The notes under the pieces: generated by a model
Seen by the model: only the letters and a program-made list of their open reading frames with translations
Databases searched by the model: none
Told to the model about the DNA's origin: nothing
In this document: positions 1 through 7,940 of the stretch, in pieces
Position numbering within the stretch: the stretch's first letter is position 1
How the letters are laid out: each line of letters starts with the position of its first letter
Program-made: the position numbers and the translations under genes
Assembly: GCF_027941955.1 (NCBI RefSeq)
Contig: NZ_CP115960.1
Location: 372,001-436,000 of the forward strand
Direction of reading: 5' to 3'
Source of the DNA: Sphingomonas sp. 7/4-4
GTDB lineage: Bacteria > Pseudomonadota > Alphaproteobacteria > Sphingomonadales > Sphingomonadaceae
Length of the DNA: 64,000 nucleotides

Positions 1-256
1 CGGCCTTGCGGCCGCTCGCGCGCAACCCGTCAAACACGCCCCGCGCAAGCGCTGAGCCGATCCCTTGCCCGGAGAATCGTTCCGGAACGATGGTATGGGT
101 GAGAATGAAATGATCCTTCCCGATGCCGTAATAGACCGCGGCGATTTCGTGGCTGCCATCGATCGCCAGTTCGAAACGATGTTCGGCCGGATTGTCGCGC
201 ACCTTGCTCACGCCGTGTCGATCCGTGTTTGGATTGCGGATTGCCTCACTCGACAT
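1..256 (-). CDS. GNAT-like N-acetyltransferase (COG2388 type), 3' part outside window
   Basis: About 85 N-terminal residues of a gene that continues past the left edge. The start is an ATG at 256 on the minus strand. The visible protein has the pattern of the small YjdJ/COG2388 GNAT family: a VRDNPAEHRFEL opening, a short hairpin, then LTHTIVPERFSGQGIGSAL, in which the Q/R-x-x-G-x-G/A acetyl-CoA pyrophosphate loop is recognisable as SGQGIGS. These proteins are usually about 95 residues, so only the tail is missing. It lies 29 bp downstream of the luciferase-like monooxygenase gene on the same strand and may be the last gene of that operon. The acceptor substrate is unknown for this subfamily. 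Confidence 0.75.
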   Translation of the reverse strand, partial: MSSEAIRNPNTDRHGVSKVRDNPAEHRFELAIDGSHEIAAVYYGIGKDHFILTHTIVPERFSGQGIGSALARGVFDGLRASGRKA

Positions 257-285
257 GAGTCGATTCCTTATGGTCTGAATGAAGA

Positions 286-1316
286 TCAGGTCGCCGCGCG
301 AATGATCGGCGCGACTTCGAGGCCCAGAAGTTCGATCGACCGCTTCATCGCCGCCGTCTCGATCGAGGCGCTGGTCATCTGGAGCGTGATCCGGGACACG
401 CCGCCGAACGTCTCGCTGGCCAGGAGCATCTTGGCGGCGACCGTCTCGGGATCGCCGATCAGATACGCGCCTTCCGGGTCGGCCATGGAGTCGAACTGCT
501 CGCGCGTCGGGGGCGCCCAGCCGCGTTCCCGCCCGACCCTGGCGAACAGATGCTGCCAGCCGGGGAAATAGGCATTGCGCGCCTCGTCGTCGGTATCCCC
601 GACGAAACCGACCGCGTGCACGCCGACCTTGAGGGTTTCGGGATCGTGACCGGCGCGGGCCCCGGCCTCGCGGTAAAGGTCGACGAGCGGACGAAAGCGC
701 TCGAACGTCCCGCCGATGATCGCTACCATCAGGGAAGTCCAAGCGTGCCGGCGCGCACGAAGGACTGCGGCGTGCCGCCGACTCCCAGCCAGACTGGTAG
801 GCGCGGCTGGTGCGGACGCGGATAGACGCCCTGTCCGTCGAGCGCCGGACGAAAGCGGCCTTTCCAGGTGATGTTGGTGGCCTCGCCCAGCTTCAGGAAC
901 AGGTCGAGATTCTCGGCGAAGAGGTCGTCATAGGCACGGGTGTCGAGGCCGAAAAGCGGGAAGGCCTCCCCGAACGATCCCCGACCGACGACCAGTTCGG
1001 CTCGGCCCCTAGAGATCAGGTCGAGCGTCGCGAACTGCTGGAAGACGCGCACCGGATCGGCCGCGCTCAGGACCGTCACGGCGCTCGTCAGGCGGATCTG
1101 CGAAGTGCGGGCGGCCGCGGCGGCCAGGATGATGACCGGAGCGGAATCGAGGAACTCGGCGCGGTGGTGCTCGCCGACGCCGAACACGTCGAGCCCGACA
1201 CGATCCGCGACCTCGATCTCGTCAAGGAGCTCGGCCATCCGATCGGTCGCGGCGGGCAGTGCGCCCGTTGCGGGGTCGGGGAGGATGGCGGCGAAACTGT
1301 CGATGCCGATTTCCAT
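286..1316 (-). CDS. LLM-class flavin-dependent oxidoreductase, frameshifted as sequenced
   Basis: Two abutting reading frames (1316-729 and 729-286) together make one luciferase-like monooxygenase of about 340 residues, the normal family length. The N-terminal frame carries the start of the (beta/alpha)8 barrel ([22 protein letters not shown], a region where flavin and substrate bind). It stops after GTLGLP, and the C-terminal frame resumes at once with MVAIIGG. Adding one C to the CCC run at 732-734 restores a single frame reading [11 protein letters not shown]. The stop and next ATG overlap as TGATG, so translational coupling cannot be formally excluded, but half-barrels of this family are not expected to work alone. 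The start at 1316 is chosen over 1346 because the family begins with this strand. FMNH2-dependent oxidation of an unknown organic substrate is expected. Confidence 0.75.
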
Positions 1317-1409
1317 GAGAAGTCCTTCAGACGTTTCGGCTGGCAAGGCACCGGCGCCGCGTCGCTGTTCGGCGACGCGGCGCGCGGAACCGCCCTCATC
1401 CTGTCCGGA

Positions 1410-2072
1410 TCAGAGGCCGGAACGCTCCAGCGTCTCCACGGGCGTGTTGAGGAGCTGTTGCTCCCACAGGAATGCGATACCGCTGCCGCCGAGGTGCGAA
1501 ATCAGGATTTCAGTCACCGCTTCGACGTGCTCGGTGCGCGCCCAGTCCCGCTGCCATTCGCCCGCAAGAGCCATCCATGTCATCATGTTCACGCCGGCCG
1601 CGATCATGCGCTGGATGGCGACCTCGTGAGACTCCTTCGTAACTCCGCCGGATGCGTCGGTGATCACGGTGACGTCCCAGCCTTCACCAGCCGCCTGGAT
1701 CGCGGGCATCGCGACGCAGACTTCGGTCCACAGCCCTGCGATGATCAGTTGCTTGCGGCCGGTCGCCTTGACCAGGTCCACCACCTTCTTGTCCTCCCAG
1801 GTGTTCACCCAGGTCCTGTCGATCACTTCCTGGTCCGGGAAGACGTCAGTGATCTGCTTGAAAAGAAGGCCACCACGAGCTGCGAGCACGCTGGTGAGAA
1901 TGGTCGGAACATCGAAAGCTTTCGCCAGCTTCGTCAACGCGGTCGTGTTGTTGACCACCGTCTGAGGATCATGACTTCCCAGTCCCGCGAGCTGGAAGGC
2001 CTGATGATCGATCAGGACGAGGACCGAGTCCTCGGGACGAAGAAGCGAGTCGAGGCCGTTGCGAAAGCTCAT
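1410..2072 (-). CDS. YcaC-like isochorismatase-family hydrolase
   Basis: A 220-residue protein of the cysteine-hydrolase (isochorismatase-like) fold, closest in pattern to E. coli YcaC. The catalytic Asp is seen in VLVLIDHQ (residue 22) and the nucleophilic Cys in LWTEVCV (residue 119), followed by the usual TDASGG turn. The third (Lys) position of the triad may be occupied by Arg86 in the EVIDRTW segment. The reading frame is open far upstream, to 3161, but that extension lies on the opposite strand of the LysR gene. Homology begins at MSFRNGL, so the start is put at about 2072. It is divergent from the LysR regulator and upstream of the monooxygenase, which suggests joint control. The substrate is unknown. 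Confidence 0.85.
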   Translation of the reverse strand: MSFRNGLDSLLRPEDSVLVLIDHQAFQLAGLGSHDPQTVVNNTTALTKLAKAFDVPTILTSVLAARGGLLFKQITDVFPDQEVIDRTWVNTWEDKKVVDLVKATGRKQLIIAGLWTEVCVAMPAIQAAGEGWDVTVITDASGGVTKESHEVAIQRMIAAGVNMMTWMALAGEWQRDWARTEHVEAVTEILISHLGGSGIAFLWEQQLLNTPVETLERSGL

Positions 2073-2184
2073 GATAATCCTCTGTGCCGTTTGAAAGGGA
2101 GGGTTCGCTGACAAACCCCGGGGAGGCGCGTTGCCCGGGCAGAGCATTGCCATTCCCGCTTTTGACACGGTAGTGCGCCTTCGA

Positions 2185-2197
2185 GACACACTGTGTC
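2185..2197. promoter_or_regulatory. Inverted repeat in divergent hydrolase/LysR promoter region
   Basis: GACACA-C-TGTGTC is a perfect 6-bp inverted repeat around one central base, with further partial symmetry outside it. It lies 20 bp upstream of the LysR start and about 110 bp upstream of the divergent hydrolase start. LysR proteins bind short interrupted palindromes in such divergent intervals, so this is a candidate autoregulatory operator. A TTGACA-like hexamer sits at about 2162-2167. Binding is inferred from position and symmetry only. Confidence 0.4.
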
Positions 2198-2216
2198 GCG
2201 CATCGGGGAACGCCGA

Positions 2217-3101
2217 ATGGACATCGAAGAGCTGCGAACCTTCGTGGAGGTTGCCGATGCCGGGGGTGTTTCGCCTGCCGCGCGCCGTCTGGGCGTGTCG
2301 AAATCGATCGTCAGCCGGCGGCTCGCCCGGCTCGAGGCAGACCTCGGCGTCCAACTGCTCGCACGAACGACACGGGGCGCTGCGCTCACGGAGGCCGGGA
2401 CCACTTTCCGGGACTATGCCGCACGGGTCTGTGCCGAGATCGACAACGCGAAGGAGGTGATCCTGCCTGCCGGCGAACTTCGCGGCCGGCTTCGGATCGC
2501 GGCGCCGCTCACCTTCGGCCCGACCCATCTGGCGCCGGTGATCGCAGACATGGGGCGGCGCCATCCCAGGCTTGAAATCTACACCTGTTACGCCGATCGC
2601 TTCGTCGATCTCATCTCGGAAGGGTATGACTGCGCGATACGGGTTGGATTTCTTCCGGACTCCAACCTGCTCGCCCGCCGCGTCGGACCCATTCGCGGAA
2701 GCGTCGTTGCGAGCCCGAGCTATATCCGCGCGCATGGGGCGCCGGAGACGCCGGGCGCGATCCTCGCGCATGAGGCTCTCACGCAAGTGAACGAGAGTTG
2801 GAATTTCATGGATGGCGACAAGAGGATCACCATCCGCCCGCAGGGCCGCTTCAGGGCCGATAACGGCACTGCCCTGGTTTCCGCCGCAGTGGCGGGAGTG
2901 GGTATTGCCTGCCTTCCCGACGGGGTCATCGAGGCCCATGTGAGGGCCGGCGAGCTGGTGCGGATCATGACGCACTATCCGCTGCCTGAAGCAGGTATCT
3001 TCGTCATCCGGCCGCCAGGACAGCATCCCTCGCGCAAGATACGAGTGCTGACCGAGATGCTGATCGAGTGCTTTGGGTCTATGTCGCACGAGGGAGCCTG
3101 A
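2217..3101 (+). CDS. LysR-family transcriptional regulator
   Basis: A 294-residue regulator. Residues 1-60 hold the winged helix-turn-helix (MDIEELRTFVEV, then AARRLGVSKSIVSRRLARLE), and the rest is a periplasmic-binding-protein-like effector domain with LRIAAPLTFG and the typical GVGIACLPD loop. The ATG at 2217 is preferred to an upstream GTG at 2193 because it begins the conserved HTH helix, has a GGGGAA ribosome-binding site, and the GTG falls inside the palindrome. The effector-domain pattern is of the AaeR/DsdC-like, CrgA-related group. It is divergent from the YcaC-like hydrolase and monooxygenase genes, which it probably controls. Confidence 0.9.
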   Translation: MDIEELRTFVEVADAGGVSPAARRLGVSKSIVSRRLARLEADLGVQLLARTTRGAALTEAGTTFRDYAARVCAEIDNAKEVILPAGELRGRLRIAAPLTFGPTHLAPVIADMGRRHPRLEIYTCYADRFVDLISEGYDCAIRVGFLPDSNLLARRVGPIRGSVVASPSYIRAHGAPETPGAILAHEALTQVNESWNFMDGDKRITIRPQGRFRADNGTALVSAAVAGVGIACLPDGVIEAHVRAGELVRIMTHYPLPEAGIFVIRPPGQHPSRKIRVLTEMLIECFGSMSHEGA

Positions 3102-3361
3102 CGAACGGCGCCATCGCGTGTCGCCGGAAGCGATCTCACGCAGTGGCGCGCTTCGCGCCAATATCGGTCAATCAGTGCAGCACCGGTGGAACCTGGTAGC
3201 AGTCGTTCGTCCAGCCAACCGATCAGCGTCCGCTTTCGCTCATCGCCAGGTGTTGACGACAAACTGGGATGTAAAGGAAACTTGTGTAAAAGAGGCTTGT
3301 CATCGAGCTGCGGCCGGAGTATGGAAAAGAAGCTTTCCATAATGAGGGGCGTATCGCCGTG

Positions 3362-3748
3362 ATGCTTAGACCCGAAGTCCGCCGCGCGATGATGATTCAG
3401 GGTAGCTGGACGTTCGCTTATGTCGCGGTGATGATCGCCGCGGTCTATGTTGCAATCGGCTATCCGCAACTGGGCAACTGGCGGACGCCGATCATGCTGC
3501 TGCCGCTGATCCCCGCCTTCGGGATATTGCGCTTCACTATCGCCCAGTTCCGCAGCAGCGACGAGATGATGCGCAAGAACCAGCTGATCGCCGTGGCCTG
3601 GGCCTTCGGCATCTTGCAGTTCCTGATGATCACCTGGTGTCTGCTCGAGGTCGTGGGATGGGCGCGGCTCCCGATGTGGACGATCTTCACGGCCGCGCAG
3701 ATGGTCTGGATCGCCTGCATCTGGACGCAAGTGCTGCGTTACCGGTGA
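3362..3748 (+). CDS. Four-helix membrane protein of unknown function
   Basis: A 128-residue, strongly hydrophobic protein with four likely transmembrane segments at about residues 15-35, 42-60, 75-98 and 102-122. A short charged cytoplasmic stretch (RSSDEMMRKNQL) lies between helices 2 and 3. It overlaps the next gene, a small Xre regulator, by four bases (GTGA). Such membrane-protein/Xre pairs are common in sphingomonads, and the two products probably work together, but no function is established. A GTG three bases upstream is an alternative start. The 260 bp before it holds no gene that I can support. Confidence 0.75.
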   Translation: MLRPEVRRAMMIQGSWTFAYVAVMIAAVYVAIGYPQLGNWRTPIMLLPLIPAFGILRFTIAQFRSSDEMMRKNQLIAVAWAFGILQFLMITWCLLEVVGWARLPMWTIFTAAQMVWIACIWTQVLRYR

Positions 3749-3936
3749 GGAACCGCCTCAAGGAACTTCGCGCCGAACGCGGCTGGTCGCAGGTCGATCT
3801 CGCCGCCAAGCTCGCGGTGTCGCGCCAGACCGTGAACGCGATCGAGAATGGCCGCTACGATCCGAGCCTGCCGCTCGCCTTCGATATCGCCGAACTGTTC
3901 GAAATGCCCATCGAGATGCTGTTCTTCAAAGACTGA
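3745..3936 (+). CDS. Small Xre-family transcriptional regulator
   Basis: A 63-residue protein that is almost entirely one helix-turn-helix_3 domain: LKELRAERGWSQVDLA, then KLAVSRQTVNAIENGRYDPS as the recognition region, ending with IEMLFFKD, typical of the YozG-like minimal regulators. The start is a GTG whose last two bases are part of the upstream gene's stop codon, so translation is probably coupled to the membrane protein. No effector domain is present. The target is not visible, and regulation of its own operon is the usual arrangement. Confidence 0.9.
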   Translation: MRNRLKELRAERGWSQVDLAAKLAVSRQTVNAIENGRYDPSLPLAFDIAELFEMPIEMLFFKD

Positions 3937-3952
3937 ACGCTCAAGGAGACGA

Positions 3953-5701
3953 ATGATGGTCCGTGCAAAGCGCCTCGTTGCGCTGATGGTGGCGCTCGCG
4001 CTGGTGACTCCGGGTTTCGCCGCGGCTCCCGACCCCGATCGCGCCGCGATCGAAGCGCGGGAGGCGGCGATCTTCCCGACCGCAATCCGTGAAGTCCGCA
4101 GTGCGAGCGGGGTGGTCGCGGGTACTGCCTCGCCGATCGCAGTGGAGGCGGGGGCTCGGGTGCTGCGCGAAGGCGGGACCGCCGCGGACGCCGCGATCAC
4201 TACCGCGCTCGCCCAGGCGACGACCATGCTCGGCGCCAATGTCTCGCCGGCAGGCGTGCTGCAGCTCGTCTATTATGAGGCGCGCACGAAGAAGGTGCAT
4301 GCCCTCGACGCAGGATGGGGAACCTGGCGCGGCGAGCGTTCGCCGGCGACGATCCCCGCCACCGACCTCAGCATCGTCACCGGCGGCGCGGCCACCGTCG
4401 CGGCGGGCGCGCAGGGCCGCAAGACGCTGGTGCCCGGCTTCATGGCCGGGATCGAGGCCATGCATCGCCGTTTCGGTCGACTGCCGATGCAGCGGCTGTT
4501 CGCACCCGCAATCTGGTACGCCGATCATGGCGTCCCGGTCAGCGGATTGCTCACGGCCTACTTCCAATTGGGCACCGCGCAGCTGCTCAAGACCGCCGAG
4601 GGCCGCCGCTTCGCGCTGCCCGACGGGACGAACCTCCCGAAGCTGGGCGCACGCTATCGCCAGCCCGAACTCGCGGCTCTCTACCGCGCGGTCGCCGCCA
4701 ATGGCGCGCGGGAGATGTACCGCGGCGCATGGGCGCGTCATTATGTCGAAGCCGTGCGCAGAGCTGGCGGTGCCGCGACGATGGCGGACCTGCACGCTTA
4801 TGCTCCGCGCTGGGGCGAACCGCTCCGCCTCGCTTATGACGGCGCCACCGTCGCCGGACCCGATGCGCACAACATCAGCGGTTGCGCCGCGCTCGAGGCG
4901 CTCAACCTGATCGGTCATGTCCGTGGAAAAGGCGACGCCGACGCCTTCCGCAGCACCGCGCTGGCGCTCCGCGTGGCGATGTTCAGCCATTGGGGCTCCG
5001 CAGCGGCCACATTCGAAAAGGCCGCGGGCATTGGCGGCAATTGCCTGGCGCGTGTCGGCCAAGCCTATGGCGTTGCCGCATCGGCCGCGATGGAGACGAT
5101 GCTCGGCGGCAGCGCCGATCCCGCGCCGGAAGGGCATCACAGCGCGTCGGTCGTGGTGGTGGACCGTTGGGGCAATATCGCAGCGCTCGTCCATTCGAGC
5201 AACACGCCGATCTGGGGCGATTCGGGGATGGTGGTGGACGGCGTGCCGATCCCGGCTCCGGCCGGCACCTATCGCCACTCGCTCGTCAACCTGGCACCCG
5301 GTGCCCGCGTCCCCAGCGATATGGCGCCGGTCATCGTCCTGGAAAGCGGCAAGCCGCTGTTCGCGGTCGCGACGATCGGATCGTCGGTGGTACCCGAGAC
5401 CGTCCGCCTGGTAGCCGCGTTGCGCGGTTCGGACAGCCTCACCAATATCGTGGGCGCGCCGCCGCTGCTGCTCAATTACGAGGACCAGACCCCGCCGATG
5501 CTGGCCCGCGAGGAGTATGTCCCTGCCGGCCGCTATCCGCCTGCCCTGCTCGACGTCGTTCGAGCAAGCGGGCTGCGCATCCGCGAAATCGACGTGCAGC
5601 GCACGCTCACTCTGCGCGGTACCGCAGCGGTAGTGGTGATCGGCAGAGATCGGCGCAGCGCCGAGGTTCCGGGTGTGCTCGCCTTCGCTGCGGCGGAGTA
5701 G
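3953..5701 (+). CDS. Exported gamma-glutamyltransferase-family protein, atypical active site
   Basis: A 582-residue Ntn-hydrolase homologue of gamma-glutamyltranspeptidase. It starts with a signal peptide (MMVRAKRLVALMVALALV, cleaved near GFAAA). The N-terminal part has the family features SGVVAGTASPIAVEAGARVLREGG and TAADAAITTALA, and the C-terminal part has VVVVDRWGNIAALV and the GGT-like PSDMAPVIVL. In classical enzymes a Thr-Thr-His precedes the SVVD strand and the first Thr is the self-processing nucleophile. Here the aligned segment is EGHHSASVVVVD, so Ser (near base 5140) would have to serve, or the protein is not a normal transferase. A ribosome-binding site AAGGAGA precedes two adjacent ATGs (3953 and 3956). 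The substrate is unassigned. Confidence 0.75.
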   Translation: MMVRAKRLVALMVALALVTPGFAAAPDPDRAAIEAREAAIFPTAIREVRSASGVVAGTASPIAVEAGARVLREGGTAADAAITTALAQATTMLGANVSPAGVLQLVYYEARTKKVHALDAGWGTWRGERSPATIPATDLSIVTGGAATVAAGAQGRKTLVPGFMAGIEAMHRRFGRLPMQRLFAPAIWYADHGVPVSGLLTAYFQLGTAQLLKTAEGRRFALPDGTNLPKLGARYRQPELAALYRAVAANGAREMYRGAWARHYVEAVRRAGGAATMADLHAYAPRWGEPLRLAYDGATVAGPDAHNISGCAALEALNLIGHVRGKGDADAFRSTALALRVAMFSHWGSAAATFEKAAGIGGNCLARVGQAYGVAASAAMETMLGGSADPAPEGHHSASVVVVDRWGNIAALVHSSNTPIWGDSGMVVDGVPIPAPAGTYRHSLVNLAPGARVPSDMAPVIVLESGKPLFAVATIGSSVVPETVRLVAALRGSDSLTNIVGAPPLLLNYEDQTPPMLAREEYVPAGRYPPALLDVVRASGLRIREIDVQRTLTLRGTAAVVVIGRDRRSAEVPGVLAFAAAE

Positions 5702-6137
5702 AATTGCCTTCTCGTGCATTCATGTCTGCCAACCCAATCGTCGGCCCTGTAAGCTGCCGGACCGCTTCCGGCCCTTTCCGGACATGCGATACGGATCAAT
5801 CAAGGACGCCGGAGCAAGAACGCCCTGGGACGCAAGGTAGCGGTCGAGTTACCTACAAGGAGTGGAGGTTTACAGCCATGTCTCGACTCCTCGATGCTCA
5901 GTCAGCGAGTAGGGACAAAGTAAGAAGGTCTGCTGCCGCCGATTGCCGCGCTGCGTGACTAGGATAGTCAGGCAGGATCAGGCGGGGAGACGAGCCATTC
6001 CGCCTTGATAGCAAATTTCGGTTTATTTAATAAACTGTCCCCGTGATGGTAATGTCACCGTAATGCGTATGGGTCCAGCGATCACTTAGAACATGGTCGT
6101 ACAAAGTTAGATGCTCGTTGTACTCAATCGGATCAGC
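5702..6137. other. Intergenic stretch at the left edge of the Rhs locus
   Basis: There is no convincing gene. A 26-codon frame at 5879-5959 (MSRLLDAQSA...) has a strong purine-rich ribosome-binding region (GGAGTGGAGG) but no recognisable product; it could be the leftover 5' end of a gene interrupted when the AT-rich Rhs material arrived. Base composition falls sharply after about 6000. The stretch from 6010 to 6130 is AT-rich non-coding sequence downstream of the minus-strand EF-Tu-like gene. Confidence 0.4.
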
Positions 6138-6437
6138 CTACAATCGGGACTGTTCCACGACACCTTCTCCGATGATTCCTATCTCCCTCAACACGAATTT
6201 CGTGCCTACGGTGCAATAATCTTTAGCTAGATCGGGATAGAGAAATTGCACCGGCACTCTGGCCCTATCGCCCGGCATCAATGATCCATGATCATTGAGA
6301 TTAATTCTTATATCGAAGGCATGGTTGCTTGCTTGCATAATGCAGTTGAATTTATCTTTTGGTGTCGGACCTTGTCTTCCTCCTAAGTCCGTAGAGTACA
6401 TGGTAATTTCTGCTACAATATCCCAAGATTCATCCAT
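6138..6437 (-). CDS. EF-Tu domain-3-like small protein, putative immunity partner of the orphan Rhs tip
   Basis: A 99-residue protein whose whole length matches the pattern of the third (beta-barrel) domain of elongation factor Tu: DIVAEITMYSTDLGGR at the place of EF-Tu's EEGGRH segment, LMPGDRARVPVQF for the PGD turn, and VGTKFVLREIGIIGEGVV for GxxFAIREGGxTVGxGVV. No GTPase domain is present. The ATG at 6437 has a GAGG ribosome-binding site nine bases upstream. An in-frame GTG at 6452 overlaps the stop of the upstream Rhs frame (GTGA). Composition is AT-rich compared with the core genome. Immediate location after a polymorphic-toxin tip is the classical place of an immunity gene. The immunity role is inference; stand-alone domains of this type are otherwise uncharacterised. 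Confidence 0.65.
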   Translation of the reverse strand: MDESWDIVAEITMYSTDLGGRQGPTPKDKFNCIMQASNHAFDIRINLNDHGSLMPGDRARVPVQFLYPDLAKDYCTVGTKFVLREIGIIGEGVVEQSRL

Positions 6438-6448
6438 AGCGCGATTCC

Positions 6449-7885
6449 TCACGGAAGTATTATTGGAGTAGCTAAACTAGGCAATACATGGGTAGGTATC
6501 ACGAGTGAACTAATTCTACGATCAACCGTCGCAGACATTGCAGGAGTTAATAATGTATTCTTAATACTAGTTTGCACGAATGTATAGGGAGCATCTCCGA
6601 ATCTTGCGACAGCTTGAGATGCATAAGATTGCGCACCTTCCAAGGTCGTGGCAAAATACTTGCCCTCTATTCCAATTGGATTGGAGAATCCTCCTGAAGA
6701 TCTTATACTCCCCAACTCCGCGCTGCCCACGGCGCGAAATAGTGCGGTCGATTCACCAATCGCAGCCAACCCTCGGATGCCCGCCGCAATTCCGCCTATG
6801 GCTTCACCGCCGCTGAGAACGCCTAGCGCCGCGCCACCCCACTCCACGGCAGTTTCAGTGGCGAGGTCGCGCCATTGGCCGATGCCTCCATCAGCCGAGC
6901 GCTCATAGAAGCCTCCGGCCTCCATAATACGTTCACGCCCACCGGGACCTTCTGTACTGGGCAGGCTGGCAGGATCTCTTCGTTCGCCTTGAAGCGGGCC
7001 GCTAGCCACAGGCGGGCAAGGCTCCGGATCACAACTCATCATTCCCGTGGGGTCGCGGCCATTGACCGGATCGTTGCCAACATACGCATACAGGTTGGCT
7101 TGATCGTCATACCCGATGGGGTCGGTCTGCAGGAAGCGGCCGAGTGTCGGCGAGTAGATGCGGGCCTTGTAGTGGTACATGCCGAGCTCGGGGATCCAGG
7201 CCTGGCCGGTGTACTGGAAGCGGCCGATATTGTTCGCGGCCGGGATGCCGTATTCGTCATAGGCATTGACCCCGATTACGTTGCCGCCGCCATCGGCGAC
7301 CGAGACCACCGAGCCCTGATGATCGACCTGCAGGCTGCGAAGGCCGGTTAGGCCAGCACCTTCGTACCAGAGCAGCGGATCGTCTTCGCCGGAGCCGTGC
7401 ACGTAGCGGCGCAGCACCGTTCCGGAAGCGTCGAATTCCTCGACCAGCTGGTCGCCGTCGTAGAGGAAGCGCGTGGGGGTAGTGGACGGGCTCGTCGTTT
7501 GAATGATCCTGCCCAGGGCGTCATACACGATCTGGACGCCAGTGGAGGTCAGGATCAGCCGGTTCTCGGCGTCATAGGTGTAGCTCGTGCCGCCACTGCT
7601 GGTCAGGTTGCCGTTGGAATCGTAGCCGAAGCCCACGAATTGTACTGGTTGAGCCCGCTGACCGCGTAGCTGCGGTTCACCCCGACAGAGCCGGTAAAGG
7701 CATAGGCGTTGTGGCCGCGTAATTAGGTATAGTGTCCCCGGAACTGAAACGCGCTTTGGCCCGATTACCGCCGGCCAAAGGAGCATCTGCGCACGATCGG
7801 CGAGGTGGAGCGCATCTTCAAGCAGCACATCCTGACCGAAAAGAGGTGGCTTAGGACTTTTCTGCCGCTTGGATGACAGACGCAA
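6449..7885 (-). CDS. Orphan Rhs core fragment with ADP-ribosyltransferase-like C-terminal tip
   Basis: The frame is 478 codons. Residues about 86-285 are an Rhs core (YDSNGNL, YDAENRL, the conserved [23 protein letters not shown] and [11 protein letters not shown]) nearly identical to the Rhs gene at 8344-10938. The first about 85 residues are not Rhs in this frame: near 7637 about 10 bp are missing relative to the other copy, and upstream sequence reads as Rhs only in another frame. It is therefore a displaced tip module rather than a full gene. After DPTG the tip diverges: a glycine-rich hydrophobic stretch (WGGAALGVLSGG), then about 100 residues with ALFRAVG, GKYFATTLEGAQSYA and TPAMSATVD. 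The R...S/T-T spacing resembles R-S-E type ADP-ribosyltransferase folds, but this is tentative and the final Glu is not obvious. Confidence 0.6.
   Translation of the reverse strand: MRLSSKRQKSPKPPLFGQDVLLEDALHLADRAQMLLWPAVIGPKRVSVPGTLYLITRPQRLCLYRLCRGEPQLRGQRAQPVQFVGFGYDSNGNLTSSGGTSYTYDAENRLILTSTGVQIVYDALGRIIQTTSPSTTPTRFLYDGDQLVEEFDASGTVLRRYVHGSGEDDPLLWYEGAGLTGLRSLQVDHQGSVVSVADGGGNVIGVNAYDEYGIPAANNIGRFQYTGQAWIPELGMYHYKARIYSPTLGRFLQTDPIGYDDQANLYAYVGNDPVNGRDPTGMMSCDPEPCPPVASGPLQGERRDPASLPSTEGPGGRERIMEAGGFYERSADGGIGQWRDLATETAVEWGGAALGVLSGGEAIGGIAAGIRGLAAIGESTALFRAVGSAELGSIRSSGGFSNPIGIEGKYFATTLEGAQSYASQAVARFGDAPYTFVQTSIKNTLLTPAMSATVDRRISSLVIPTHVLPSLATPIILP
7055..7640 (-). repeat. Rhs core duplication, copy 1 (orphan module)
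   Basis: About 580 bp matching 8850-9435 with few differences. It ends where the two Rhs tips diverge (just after the codons for NDPVN) and starts at the small deletion near 7637. This is the recombination substrate expected for exchange of Rhs C-terminal tips. Sequence 7730-7885 upstream is unrelated to Rhs. On the plus strand it contains a frame reading LRTIGEVERIFKQHI up to a stop at about 7877, which could be a transposase tail, but I cannot assign it to a family. Confidence 0.85.
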
Positions 7886-7940
7886 TGGCGGCTCTCGTCG
7901 TTAGCAAGTTAATTCGACAGATAAGTAGAATCGCCAAGTA

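Noticed and set aside
3102..3358. Small genes in the gap after the LysR regulator
   Set aside because: Short frames exist on both strands, but none has a ribosome-binding site, family motif or consistent codon use.
6138..6437. Annotating the EF-Tu-like protein as a tuf fragment (pseudogene)
   Set aside because: The gene has its own ribosome-binding site, a complete domain, AT-rich codon use unlike tuf, and no trace of domains 1 and 2, so it is better read as an independent small gene.
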